From contig NZ_OY762899.1 of assembly GCF_963666545.1 (NCBI RefSeq), positions 2,232,001 through 2,296,000 on the forward strand: DNA of 64,000 bases, read 5' to 3'. The notes beneath the pieces are model-generated. The model ran no database searches. It was not told where the DNA came from and saw only the letters and a program-made list of their open reading frames with translations. This DNA comes from an uncultured Bacteroides sp. Its GTDB lineage: Bacteria; Bacteroidota; Bacteroidia; Bacteroidales; Bacteroidaceae. Shown here piece after piece: positions 1-8,150 of the stretch; the stretch's first letter is position 1, and the number at the start of each line of letters is the position of its first letter. A program made the translations under genes and the position numbers.

Positions 1-2723
1 TCAAAATAACCTGCATAGACAATAAAGTTTGTTACTACATTGATAATGAACGGTTGGTTGACTATCGGGATCCCAGCCCGCACCGTTCGGGATGGTTTGG
101 CTTTCGCACTACATTGTCACGAGCAAGGATTAGCAACTTTAACTATGTGGCTCATCCATCTGAAAGCCAAACGATTCCTCTTCAATGGATTGGTGCTACT
201 CCTTCTGTCAACACACCCGTTAGTTTTGGCGTGCCGTTTGCAAAAGGAATGATTTCTTCCAAACAAAACTTTACGTTTAGCTCTGCTGATGGGAAAGAGA
301 TTCCTACGGATAACTGGAAACTAGCTTACTGGCCGGACGGGTCTATCAAATGGGGAGGTTTTGCCGCTGTTGTTCCCGCAACATCGGAGAAGTTAACTCT
401 ACATATTAATAATGGCAAGCATTCACAAGTCAGCCAAAGTAAGCTAAAAATAAAAGAGTCCGCCGATCATATTATTATAGAGAACGGTACGCTATCGGCT
501 TTCTTCTCTAAAAAAGGAACATCTCTTTTTGATAGTTTGATTTATAACAAAACTCGTATTGCCGGCTCGGCTCAATTGGTGTGCCGAACGGAAAGCAAAG
601 GAGTGAAGCAAGGCGATAACGAGTCGGTGACTTACACCAACTACCGAAGTGAGATTAAGAGCATGACTATTGAACGCCAAGGCAATGTACGTGTGGTGTT
701 GAAGATAGAAGGCGTGCACAAAAACACGGAACGAGAATGGTTGCCTTTCATCGTACGTCTCTATTTTTATGCAGGCAGTGAAGAAATTAAACTGGTACAT
801 AGCATTGTGTATGACGGTGATCAGCAAAAAGATTTTATCAAAGGAGTAGGGTTAACGTTCAATGTACCTTTGCGGGAAGCTTTGTATAACCGACATGTTG
901 CCTTTTCAGGAAGTGGAGAGGGATTATGGAGCGAGCCTGTTCAACCGCTTACAGGAAGGCGAGCAATATCATCGAAAGAAAACAGGAACATCTATTCACA
1001 GCAAATGGAAGGAAAACGAATTCCTGAATATCAGGAATTTGATGCCATCAATCAAGATCTTATCGACCATTGGGCTTCGTGGGATGAGTACAGGCTTTCG
1101 CAACTTAGTCCCGATGCATTCAGCATCCGCAAACGAGCCAACGATACCAATTCTTGGATAGGTACTTTCTCCGGAGTTCGCTCTCGTGGCTTAGGTTTTG
1201 TGGGAGACGTAAGCGGCGGACTAGCCGTCTGCTTACAGAATTTTTGGGAATCTTACCCTTCTTCTATAGAAATCAAAGGAGCGAGAACAGACAATGCCAC
1301 ACTCACCGTATGGTTATGGAGTCCTGAGGGAGAAGCGATGGACTTGCGGCACTACGACAATGTGGCGCATGGACTGAACGAAAGTTACGAAGATGTACAA
1401 GAAGGGTTGAGCACTCCTTACGGCATTGCCCGTACTAGCGTGTTGATGCTTTCTCCACAAGCTGCCTATCCGGGAAAGGCTCAATTATCGGCTTTAAGCT
1501 CGGTTCTTTCTTCTTCCAAACAATTAATTTGTACTCCCGAATACCTGCAAAGACAACATGCTTTCGGCATTTGGAGTTTACCGGATAGAAGTTCGCCCAC
1601 GCGAAGAGAAGTAGAGAATCAGCTAGATGCGACTATCGATTATTATCAACGAGCCATCGAACAACACAAATGGTATGGCTTCTGGAACTATGGAGACGTG
1701 ATGCATACATACGACCCCGAACGCCACGAATGGCTTTACGACGTTGGAGGTTTTGCCTGGGATAATACAGAATTGGGATCAAACATGTGGCTCTGGTACT
1801 CTTTCCTACGCACAGGGCGTGCTGATATTTGGCGAATGGCCGAAGCCATGACTCGCCACACCACGGAAATTGATGTTTATCATTTGGGAGAGAATGCAGG
1901 ACTGGGAAGTCGGCACAATGTGAGCCATTGGGGTTGCGGAGCCAAAGAAGCCCGTATCAGTCAGGCTGCATGGAATCGTTTTTACTATTACCTCACTACC
2001 GATGAACGCAGTGGCGACCTGATGACGGAAGTGAAAGATGCCGATCAAAAGCTTTACACAATGGATCCAATGAGATTGGCACAACCACGTGAGCAATTTC
2101 CTTGTACCGCCCCCGCGCGACTACGCATCGGACCCGACTGGCTGGCTTATGCAGGAAACTGGATGACGGAATGGGAACGTACCGGGAACACAGTCTATCG
2201 GGACAAAATAATAGCTGGGATGAAGAGCATTGCCCAACTGCCCAACGGACTATTCACCGGCCCCAAAGCATTAGGTTTCGATCCGGCAACAGGGTTCATC
2301 AGTTACGAAGGTGATCCGAAGATGGAGAACACGAACCATCTTATGACTATCATGGGTGGTTTCGAGGTAATGAACGAACTCATGGAAATGGTAGATCTTT
2401 CCGAATGGAACAAAGTCTGGTTAGATCATGCTGCGCACTACACAAAGAAAGCATGGAACATCAGTCACTCTCGCTTCCTTATTCCCAAGCTTACAGCTTA
2501 CGCCGCTTATCAAACCTCAAGTCCCGAACTGAAAAAGCAGGCATGGGAAGAACTTATGCCTAAAAGTGGAAAGTATCCTTGGCAGCCCCTCCGTATGAAA
2601 AAAGTGCTACCACCAGAAGTCCTTTCTCCAATAGATGAAGACACATCCGTAAGTACGAATAGTGTAGCTACTTGGGCAATCGATGCCATCTATATGCTTG
2701 AAGTTGCACCGCCGAATGAATAA
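1..2723 (+). CDS. Exo-rhamnogalacturonan lyase-like protein (PL26 / PcRGLX-YetA type), 5' end cut by the window
   Basis: The reading frame is open back to base 3, so the ATG at 54 is internal and the gene starts outside the window. The visible N-terminal part (IDNERLVDYRDP...GWFGFRTT) resembles the concanavalin-like sugar-binding domain DUF6250 found on Bacteroides pectin enzymes. It is followed by a RIFT-barrel start (PVSFGVPFAKG, then WPDGSIKW) and a long (alpha/alpha)-type region rich in W and Y, the architecture of PcRGLX/YetA-like proteins, which include PL26 exo-lyases acting on rhamnogalacturonan-I. Probable role: releasing unsaturated disaccharides from RG-I oligosaccharides in the periplasm. 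It lies at the edge of the pectin locus and is transcribed away from it. The fold family is fairly secure; the exact reaction is inferred. Confidence 0.75.
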   Translation, partial: KITCIDNKVCYYIDNERLVDYRDPSPHRSGWFGFRTTLSRARISNFNYVAHPSESQTIPLQWIGATPSVNTPVSFGVPFAKGMISSKQNFTFSSADGKEIPTDNWKLAYWPDGSIKWGGFAAVVPATSEKLTLHINNGKHSQVSQSKLKIKESADHIIIENGTLSAFFSKKGTSLFDSLIYNKTRIAGSAQLVCRTESKGVKQGDNESVTYTNYRSEIKSMTIERQGNVRVVLKIEGVHKNTEREWLPFIVRLYFYAGSEEIKLVHSIVYDGDQQKDFIKGVGLTFNVPLREALYNRHVAFSGSGEGLWSEPVQPLTGRRAISSKENRNIYSQQMEGKRIPEYQEFDAINQDLIDHWASWDEYRLSQLSPDAFSIRKRANDTNSWIGTFSGVRSRGLGFVGDVSGGLAVCLQNFWESYPSSIEIKGARTDNATLTVWLWSPEGEAMDLRHYDNVAHGLNESYEDVQEGLSTPYGIARTSVLMLSPQAAYPGKAQLSALSSVLSSSKQLICTPEYLQRQHAFGIWSLPDRSSPTRREVENQLDATIDYYQRAIEQHKWYGFWNYGDVMHTYDPERHEWLYDVGGFAWDNTELGSNMWLWYSFLRTGRADIWRMAEAMTRHTTEIDVYHLGENAGLGSRHNVSHWGCGAKEARISQAAWNRFYYYLTTDERSGDLMTEVKDADQKLYTMDPMRLAQPREQFPCTAPARLRIGPDWLAYAGNWMTEWERTGNTVYRDKIIAGMKSIAQLPNGLFTGPKALGFDPATGFISYEGDPKMENTNHLMTIMGGFEVMNELMEMVDLSEWNKVWLDHAAHYTKKAWNISHSRFLIPKLTAYAAYQTSSPELKKQAWEELMPKSGKYPWQPLRMKKVLPPEVLSPIDEDTSVSTNSVATWAIDAIYMLEVAPPNE

Positions 2724-2874
2724 AAAGATTTTAGTGCAAAAACCAACGTAGCGTACTAAGATAAATCATCAAACACAGTAGTAGTTATAATACAAAAGTA
2801 TTATATCTGTATAGAATAACAATTAAGTCAGCCCCTTACTCAGATTACAGAAAACGTACTAAATATAAATATAT

Positions 2875-4800
2875 TTATTCAACCTCAATAATATAGACAT
2901 AACGACTCGCATCTTTTACCTGATTAACTAATGTTTTTCCGGTTAAAGTATTTGTATTATTTAAAGTTGGAGATACATCTAATGAATTAATGAGATCCAT
3001 TAAATAAGTTGATTTTATTGCATATGAAGCATTCTCAGCTCTAGCATGCTTTGCATTGATAATACCAATAATCCTTCCTTGTTTGTCAAATAAAGGGCCT
3101 CCACTATTACCTGGCTGAACTGAAGCTGATATCTGGTATGCTGTAACATCTCCTTGATAGCCCGATTTAGAACTAATAACCCCTGTAGTTAGTTTTACGT
3201 CATCTCCCATTGTAGAACGTAATGGATAACCTAAAACATAAATATCTGTTCCAACATTAGAAACATCAGCCTTTATTACATATGGAATCTTACCAAGAGA
3301 GATAAACTTATCATCTTTTATCTTTAAAACTGCTAGATCATTATTTCTATCATACAAAACCACTACAGCTTCATATTTTTTTGAAAAATCCCCATTAATA
3401 CCCGATATTCTTATTTTATTTGCATTTTCAATAACGTGATAGTTAGTGACAACCATTCCTTTCCCTGAAACAGCAAATCCTGTTCCAGAAGCTTTAGCCA
3501 CATTCTCTCCATCAATATTTATATCATCAGAAGCAGAAGGGAACATTTTAACATACATGCTTTTCCTCTTATTATTATCTAGTACACTCATGAATCCTTG
3601 TTCAAAAGATATATAAAAATCACTATTCTCCTTTTTATTCGCCATTATCCATTTTGCCTTGTATAGATATGGCGTTGCTGTAGGAATTAATGTCGCTTTA
3701 AGCTCCCCTTCATCCCAATCTTCTTGGTTATTGGCACCAGAAATATAGATTAATCTATACAAATCTTTTATCTTTTTTACCGCCACACAATATTTAGCTT
3801 CAGAATTGTTAGTGCTTTCATAAACTCCTTCAATATCCTTAATCCCATTTTTCTGAAAATCATCAATTAGCAATGATTTTTTCCATCCTGTTTTCCATTT
3901 TGCTAAGTTTAAAGTATTGTATCTATTGTATGGAGGCTTTTTAGAACCATATGCTCTTCTCATTATCTCATATGCCGCAGATGTCAAGTTATAGTTGTAT
4001 TTTTGAAGATCGTTAGAAGTAAATGTAGATGAAAACGTCCACTGATATCCTGTAGGCAAATGTATGAACACAAATGAATATAATTCATCTTGGGATTGTA
4101 AAGGAGTAACAAAGAGAGCACTCTTATCAAAACCATAACGGTCGACCGCTTCTTCCAATTTATTAAAAAGTATTGGATTAAATCCCATTTCTCTTAGATA
4201 GTTCAAATAACCATTCTGAGTATATCTATTTTCTGTAACTAACACAGCCGTTTTCACGCTCGCCAACAGTGACTCAAATGAAGGTTTGGGAGAAGCGTCA
4301 ATATGTATAATCTCATTAAATTTTGATATTTTAGAAAACTCATTATCTTGGGACTGTGAACTATTTGAGAAGATGTACTTAATATTCACTCCATAAAAGT
4401 TGAACGCTTCATCATTCTCGCTTTCAATTATATCAATTGTACTAACAGTATCTGGGATAGGAGGAAAATATAAAATAAATTCTAGCTTTTCTCCTACAGA
4501 CTTAAAGTTATAAGTTTCTGGACTAATTGGTATATTCTCAGCTCGCTGGAGATAGTATTTTTTGCCCGTAAGATTATCTTGTATGAAGGTGTTTTTGTTT
4601 ATGCTAACCCAACCTCCGTTGAGGTACGTACTTGGAGATGTATATCTAAAAAACAGTTTAGTTTCTGAAGATGAAACATCAGATTTGGTTAGATCAAGGT
4701 ATTGAACATCCTTTTTATTAAAATTGGGATACAAAACAATTTGCGAATACAGAACATTTGTAAATGCACAAAAAAACAGCAAAAACATAGACTTTTTCAT
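2875..4800 (-). CDS. Secreted trypsin-like (S1 / HtrA-type) serine protease with long N-terminal region
   Basis: A 641-residue protein with a signal peptide (MKKSMFLLFFCAFTNVLYSQ). Residues about 430-600 form a chymotrypsin-like protease: catalytic His in TNYHVIE (about 455), Asp in RNNDLAVLK (about 485) and Ser in QPGNSGGPLF (about 565). The first 420 residues match nothing I recognise and have beta-rich, Asn/Ser/Lys-rich composition. No PDZ domain is evident, so this is not a typical DegP. The gene is AT-rich compared with the carbohydrate genes around it and is transcribed convergently with the lyase upstream, so it does not look like part of the pectin pathway. Probable site: periplasm or cell surface. 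Substrate unknown. Confidence 0.8.
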   Translation of the reverse strand: MKKSMFLLFFCAFTNVLYSQIVLYPNFNKKDVQYLDLTKSDVSSSETKLFFRYTSPSTYLNGGWVSINKNTFIQDNLTGKKYYLQRAENIPISPETYNFKSVGEKLEFILYFPPIPDTVSTIDIIESENDEAFNFYGVNIKYIFSNSSQSQDNEFSKISKFNEIIHIDASPKPSFESLLASVKTAVLVTENRYTQNGYLNYLREMGFNPILFNKLEEAVDRYGFDKSALFVTPLQSQDELYSFVFIHLPTGYQWTFSSTFTSNDLQKYNYNLTSAAYEIMRRAYGSKKPPYNRYNTLNLAKWKTGWKKSLLIDDFQKNGIKDIEGVYESTNNSEAKYCVAVKKIKDLYRLIYISGANNQEDWDEGELKATLIPTATPYLYKAKWIMANKKENSDFYISFEQGFMSVLDNNKRKSMYVKMFPSASDDINIDGENVAKASGTGFAVSGKGMVVTNYHVIENANKIRISGINGDFSKKYEAVVVLYDRNNDLAVLKIKDDKFISLGKIPYVIKADVSNVGTDIYVLGYPLRSTMGDDVKLTTGVISSKSGYQGDVTAYQISASVQPGNSGGPLFDKQGRIIGIINAKHARAENASYAIKSTYLMDLINSLDVSPTLNNTNTLTGKTLVNQVKDASRYVYIIEVE

Positions 4801-5189
4801 CTCATACCTTTTAGTTACATATCTAAATACTAGACATAAAAAACATATTTTCCTACCTAGCTCTACAAGAAATATCGTTTACATAATACAACCAATAAAG
4901 TCCTCTATTATTTATTCTAAATATCATTTAAGAACAATCGCACAAAAATAAACAAATTATTATGAAGACAAAAAAGAAATCGTGAAAAGCATCTTTAAAA
5001 CATTATATCCTTAAAATAATGTGGCGTTTTGCCTTCTTAAAAAATATATTCGTAAAAAAACGGGTATATCCTTTTAGTCTAATATAGATGAAAACAAAAG
5101 AACAATTTCACAATATGCATTTATAACAAAAAATACGATTTTATTATCTGAATCAACAATATTAGGAATAAGCAACTTTAATATCTAAT
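4801..5189. other. AT-rich intergenic stretch without a recognisable gene
   Basis: Between the protease start and repeat copy A both strands are AT-rich with frequent stops. The only open frames are short and lack any recognisable motif. It probably carries the protease promoter, but I could not pick out a convincing -7/-33 pair. Confidence 0.5.
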
Positions 5190-5216
5190 TGAACAGCCTG
5201 TTTTCCAACAAAAAGC

Positions 5217-5247
5217 TTGACTTTGGTGATGTAATGTTGTATCTTTG
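5217..5247 (+). promoter_or_regulatory. Bacteroides-type promoter of repeat copy A
   Basis: TTGA at 5217-5220, exactly 19 nt, then TATCTTTG at 5240-5247, matching the Bacteroides -33/-7 pattern. The inverted copy at 61396-61426 has the same two boxes with the same 19-nt spacing, which supports a real promoter. Confidence 0.7.
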
Positions 5248-5253
5248 TAAACG

Positions 5254-5320
5254 TAATCATAAAGTATATTCAAATTATAATACGGTAAAAGGAGGAAGTT
5301 GCGACTTTCTCCTTTTTTTT
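5254..5320 (+). ncRNA. Putative short transcript (small RNA or attenuated leader), copy A
   Basis: A promoter at 5217-5247 and a strong intrinsic terminator at 5288-5320 bracket about 65 nt with no ORF. The first 20 or so nucleotides (5253-5273) are identical in the second copy at 61 kb, which also has a promoter and terminator bracketing about 67 nt. The transcript could be a stand-alone small RNA, or a leader whose terminator controls the small ORF downstream. The start site is inferred from the -7 box. Confidence 0.45.
5288..5320 (+). terminator. Intrinsic terminator in repeat copy A
   Basis: The arm at 5288-5299 (AAAGGAGGAAGT) pairs with 5304-5315 (ACTTTCTCCTTT) through 12 pairs including one G-U. 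The loop is TGCG, and a run of T follows to 5320. Confidence 0.85.
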
Positions 5321-5358
5321 GTGCACCAACCGTCTAACCACCCAAATGACGGTTACTT

Positions 5359-5619
5359 TTGAGCAAAAGAACGGTTCAGTTGGGCCATCTGCACGGTTCT
5401 CTTTGGCCGAAAGACGGTTTCTCTTCATCAATATGCTTATTTGTTAGGAGAATAACTCCTAAAGAAAAAAGTTTTTCTTCTAATGAGATCCTAAAAACTT
5501 CAAGATGTTTTCGAGAAGTGCAAATGGCGTTAAGAATCAATAAACATGCTATTGACAAGAATGAGCTTAAAAACGTATGGTTGTATGGTATTCTTGAGCG
5601 TGAAAGACAAAAGACTTAG
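5359..5619 (+). CDS. Small hypothetical ORF in repeat copy A
   Basis: An 86-codon frame beginning SKRTVQLG and containing SLWPKDG, then IDKNELKNVWLYGI near the end. The inverted copy at 61050-61322 has an ORF of 90 codons with KRTVQLG, SLWQKDG and LDKNNLKDGYLYAI in the same frame and order. Several differences between the two copies in the last motif are synonymous third-base changes (AAG/AAA, AAT/AAC, CTT/CTC), which suggests the frame was once, or still is, translated. No known domain, signal peptide or membrane segment is seen. The start codon is uncertain. Either a small protein family carried by the repeat or a decaying gene. Confidence 0.3.
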   Translation: MSKRTVQLGHLHGSLWPKDGFSSSICLFVRRITPKEKSFSSNEILKTSRCFREVQMALRINKHAIDKNELKNVWLYGILERERQKT

Positions 5620-5672
5620 TCAATAGATCACTAGATACAGGAACAGTCCGGCAATATTTCATTGAATCTACT

Positions 5673-5680
5673 TACATTTG
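5673..5680 (+). promoter_or_regulatory. Probable -7 box (TACATTTG) for the GH28 gene
   Basis: TACATTTG fits the Bacteroides -7 consensus TAnnTTTG and lies about 50 nt upstream of the likely start codon. No good -33 TTTG was found at the usual spacing. Confidence 0.45.
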
Positions 5681-5732
5681 CAACATGAAGCATTGAAAAC
5701 ACTATTCACCCTATTAATTGATGATTAAAGCC

Positions 5733-7031
5733 ATGAAATTCACCACATTCTTATTCACCGTACTCATTAGCATTCAACTCTTCGGACAAGAGAAGTTTCC
5801 CGACGGAACAGCTATTCCTGATTGGTTTAAAAAGAACGAAATTGCGAACATTGAGACTTTGGGCGCAAAATACAACGTTATCAACTACCAGGTAGTTAAT
5901 GACAGTACCTTGCTGCAGACAGCGAAAATTCAATCAACCATCGATTTGGCTGCAAAGAATGGCGGCGGTGTAGTGATTATCCCTAAGGGGACTTATCTAA
6001 GTGGTGCTCTGTTCTTCAAGCCCAAAACTCATCTGTATCTCGAAGAAGGAGCGGTTTTGAAAGGTAGCGACGATATTAGTAACTTCCCCATTACCCTTAC
6101 ACGCATGGAAGGGCAGACACTTAAATACTTCTCGGCTTTGATAAATGCTGATGGTGTGAATGGGTTCACCATTTCGGGCAAAGGCACGATTAATGGCAAT
6201 GGTTCCCGCTACTGGAAATCGTTTTGGTTGCGTCGTGCGGTAAATCCCAAATGCACCAATATGGACGAACTTCGCCCCCGACTGCTGTATATATCGAACT
6301 GTAACGATGTACAAATATCCGGAGTAAGCCTCATCAATTCTCCCTTCTGGACTACTCACTTGTACAAAAGCAACAACGTAAAACTGCTCAACCTGCACAT
6401 CTTCTCACCGGTTGCACCTGTAAAAGCTCCCAGTACCGACGGAGTAGATATTGACGCATGCAGCAACGTACTGATTAAGAACTGCTACATATCAGTGAAT
6501 GACGATGCTGTTGCCCTGAAAGGTGGAAAGGGTCCATGGGCGGATAAAGACACAACAAACGGTAGTAATCACAACATCATTATCGAAGACTGTAACTATG
6601 GATTCTGCCACAGTGCCTTAACCTTCGGCAGTGAATCTATTCACGACCGCAACATTATTCTTCGTCGATGCACAGTGAAGAACGCAAACCGATTGCTCTG
6701 GCTAAAGATGCGTCCCGATACACCGCAAAGATATGAATATATACTCGTGGAAGATATCACCGGAAATGCTCAAAACTTCCTTTATATCAAACCTTGGAAA
6801 CAGTTTTTCGACTTGCAAGGCAGGAAGGATACTCCAATGTCTTACTCGGATAACCTGACGATGCGCAACATTCACTTTGAATGTAATGTGTTCTTCAATG
6901 TCGATAAGTCAGACCAATATGTACTCACCAATTTTAAGTTTGAAAACCTAACAATCAAAGCCCAAAAAGGTGAGTACAATAAAAGTCTTATCAACCCGTT
7001 TATTCTGAAGAATGTAAAAGTGACTCAGTAG
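5733..7031 (+). CDS. GH28 family polygalacturonase / rhamnogalacturonan hydrolase-like, secreted
   Basis: Starting at the ATG at 5733 gives a good signal peptide (MKFTTFLFTVLISIQLFGQ); in-frame ATG 5721 and TTG 5718 lie just upstream and are alternatives. The protein has the right-handed beta-helix look of GH28. The classic segments are recognisable: STDGVDID, NDDAVALKGG, CHSALTFGSE in place of the usual GHG, and LKMR in place of RIK. The catalytic aspartates (D in STDG and the DD pair) are therefore present, but the His and Arg segments are variant. Probable role: hydrolysis of galacturonyl linkages in pectin-derived oligosaccharides, in the periplasm. It stands alone between repeat copy A and nrdB, separated by nrdAB from the rest of the pectin locus. 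Confidence 0.82.
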   Translation: MKFTTFLFTVLISIQLFGQEKFPDGTAIPDWFKKNEIANIETLGAKYNVINYQVVNDSTLLQTAKIQSTIDLAAKNGGGVVIIPKGTYLSGALFFKPKTHLYLEEGAVLKGSDDISNFPITLTRMEGQTLKYFSALINADGVNGFTISGKGTINGNGSRYWKSFWLRRAVNPKCTNMDELRPRLLYISNCNDVQISGVSLINSPFWTTHLYKSNNVKLLNLHIFSPVAPVKAPSTDGVDIDACSNVLIKNCYISVNDDAVALKGGKGPWADKDTTNGSNHNIIIEDCNYGFCHSALTFGSESIHDRNIILRRCTVKNANRLLWLKMRPDTPQRYEYILVEDITGNAQNFLYIKPWKQFFDLQGRKDTPMSYSDNLTMRNIHFECNVFFNVDKSDQYVLTNFKFENLTIKAQKGEYNKSLINPFILKNVKVTQ

Positions 7032-7049
7032 CTAACCATTGCCTGCACT

Positions 7050-7103
7050 AAATTTACTTCCATTGAGAGCAACTTACAAGTCGTCTTCAATGGAAGTAGA
7101 TTT
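7050..7103. terminator. Shared hairpin between convergent GH28 and nrdB, arm inside the nrdB coding end
   Basis: ACTTCCATTGA (7056-7066) pairs with TCAATGGAAGT (7087-7097), and the stem extends outward by about six more pairs. One arm covers the last codons of nrdB, so the terminator is built partly from coding sequence. Confidence 0.5.
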
Positions 7104-8117
7104 GGCATAAGCACTGGGCTTCGCCTCAAAAAAATCAGTTTTAATGAGATTAGCATTGCTGTACTGGGAAACCCACGACATGCTCGGAGGTTCATTTTCA
7201 TATCCCTCAAACAGAACACCAAAGCCAAGATTCTCTGAACGCAAGTTAGCCAAATACTTAATGTAGTCGGAAACCATTTCTTTCGTCAATCCCTCTATAT
7301 CATCGCCAATAACATAATCTCCCCAGGCGATCTCCTGAAGAGCTCCTTCCTTAATCATCTCGCGGAAACTCTCCACTGCCTCAGGGGTAAAGAGTTGAGG
7401 CTCTTCTTTCTTCAACTCCAGAATAACCGAACGGAAGAGCCACAAGTGGGTGTTTTCATCACGATTGATATAACGTATCTCTTGTACCGAACCGGGCATT
7501 TTACCGTTACGACCCAGATTATAGAAGAACATGAAGCCGGCATAGAAGTAAATTCCCTCAAGAACATAGTTAGCAACCAATGTTTTCAGCAGTTGATTGG
7601 ACTCTTTGTTCAATTGGAACTCATTGTATATATCGCCAATAAATTTATTACGTTTCAGCAGATATTCATCATCTTTCCATTGGTAAAGAATGGCAGCACG
7701 TTCTTCAGGCGAGCAGATGGTATCGAGCATGTAACTATACGATTGTGAGTGCACTGCTTCCTGAAAAGCCTGAATAGTCAGACACAGATTTACTTCGTTC
7801 GCCGTAATATACTCGGCTATATTAGGCAAGTTGGCCGTTTGAATACTATCCAGAAAGATCAGGAAAGAGAGAATCTTATTGTAAGCCACCCGCTCAGAAG
7901 TGCTTAGATTGCGGTAGTCCTTCATGTCCTGACTCATGTTTATCTCTTCAGGAATCCAGAAATTATTCATCGCCTGTCGATACCAGTTAGATACCCAAAC
8001 GTATTTCATGTTATTGAAATCGTTCAGGTTTGTTGTATTCCCGTTTATTAAACGACGAAGTGCTACATCCGTGTCGCCATGTTCATTAAACAAGGCCTTT
8101 TTATTTAAAGTCGTCAT
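7074..8117 (-). CDS. nrdB: Ribonucleoside-diphosphate reductase class Ia, small (radical) subunit
   Basis: A 347-residue R2 protein. The di-iron ligands can be read directly: D90 (FLIFLDS), E120 and H123 (EAVHSQSY), E187 (VLEGIYFY), E221 and H224 (DENTHLW). Y127 in HSQSY matches the tyrosyl-radical residue of E. coli NrdB, so this is a tyrosine-type class Ia enzyme. With NrdA it reduces ribonucleotides to deoxyribonucleotides in the cytoplasm. It follows nrdA with a 33-nt gap, so the two form an operon with nrdA first. Identity is clear from the motif set and the partner gene. Confidence 0.97.
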   Translation of the reverse strand: MTTLNKKALFNEHGDTDVALRRLINGNTTNLNDFNNMKYVWVSNWYRQAMNNFWIPEEINMSQDMKDYRNLSTSERVAYNKILSFLIFLDSIQTANLPNIAEYITANEVNLCLTIQAFQEAVHSQSYSYMLDTICSPEERAAILYQWKDDEYLLKRNKFIGDIYNEFQLNKESNQLLKTLVANYVLEGIYFYAGFMFFYNLGRNGKMPGSVQEIRYINRDENTHLWLFRSVILELKKEEPQLFTPEAVESFREMIKEGALQEIAWGDYVIGDDIEGLTKEMVSDYIKYLANLRSENLGFGVLFEGYENEPPSMSWVSQYSNANLIKTDFFEAKPSAYAKSTSIEDDL

Positions 8118-8150
8118 GATTATTTCTATTTATAAAGTGTATTGATGATA

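Larger units (their letters stand above)
5190..5615 (+). repeat. Dispersed repeat, copy A (inverted partner at 61055-61482)
   Basis: This block shares its order of elements with a block near 61 kb in the opposite orientation. The elements are cagcctg...ttccaaca, then TTGACTTTG, TATCTTTG, a 21-base identical run (5253-5273, containing AATCATAAAGTATATTCAA), an intrinsic terminator, an array of ACGGTT/AACCGT cores about 22 nt apart, and a short ORF ending in a DKN-LK-LY-I motif. Identity falls after the terminator at the DNA level but survives in the protein frame. I do not recognise it as an insertion sequence: there is no transposase and no clear terminal inverted repeat. Confidence 0.75.

Noticed and set aside
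54-60. ATG at 54 as the start of the lyase gene
   Set aside because: The frame continues upstream with the recognisable KITCIDNKVCYYIDNER segment of the same domain.
40-252. A 70-codon frame at the left edge
   Set aside because: It overlaps the well-supported lyase frame that is open from base 3, and has no motif.
4801-5189. A peptide gene in the AT-rich gap left of repeat copy A
   Set aside because: Only very short open frames with no leader, motif or ribosome-binding context.
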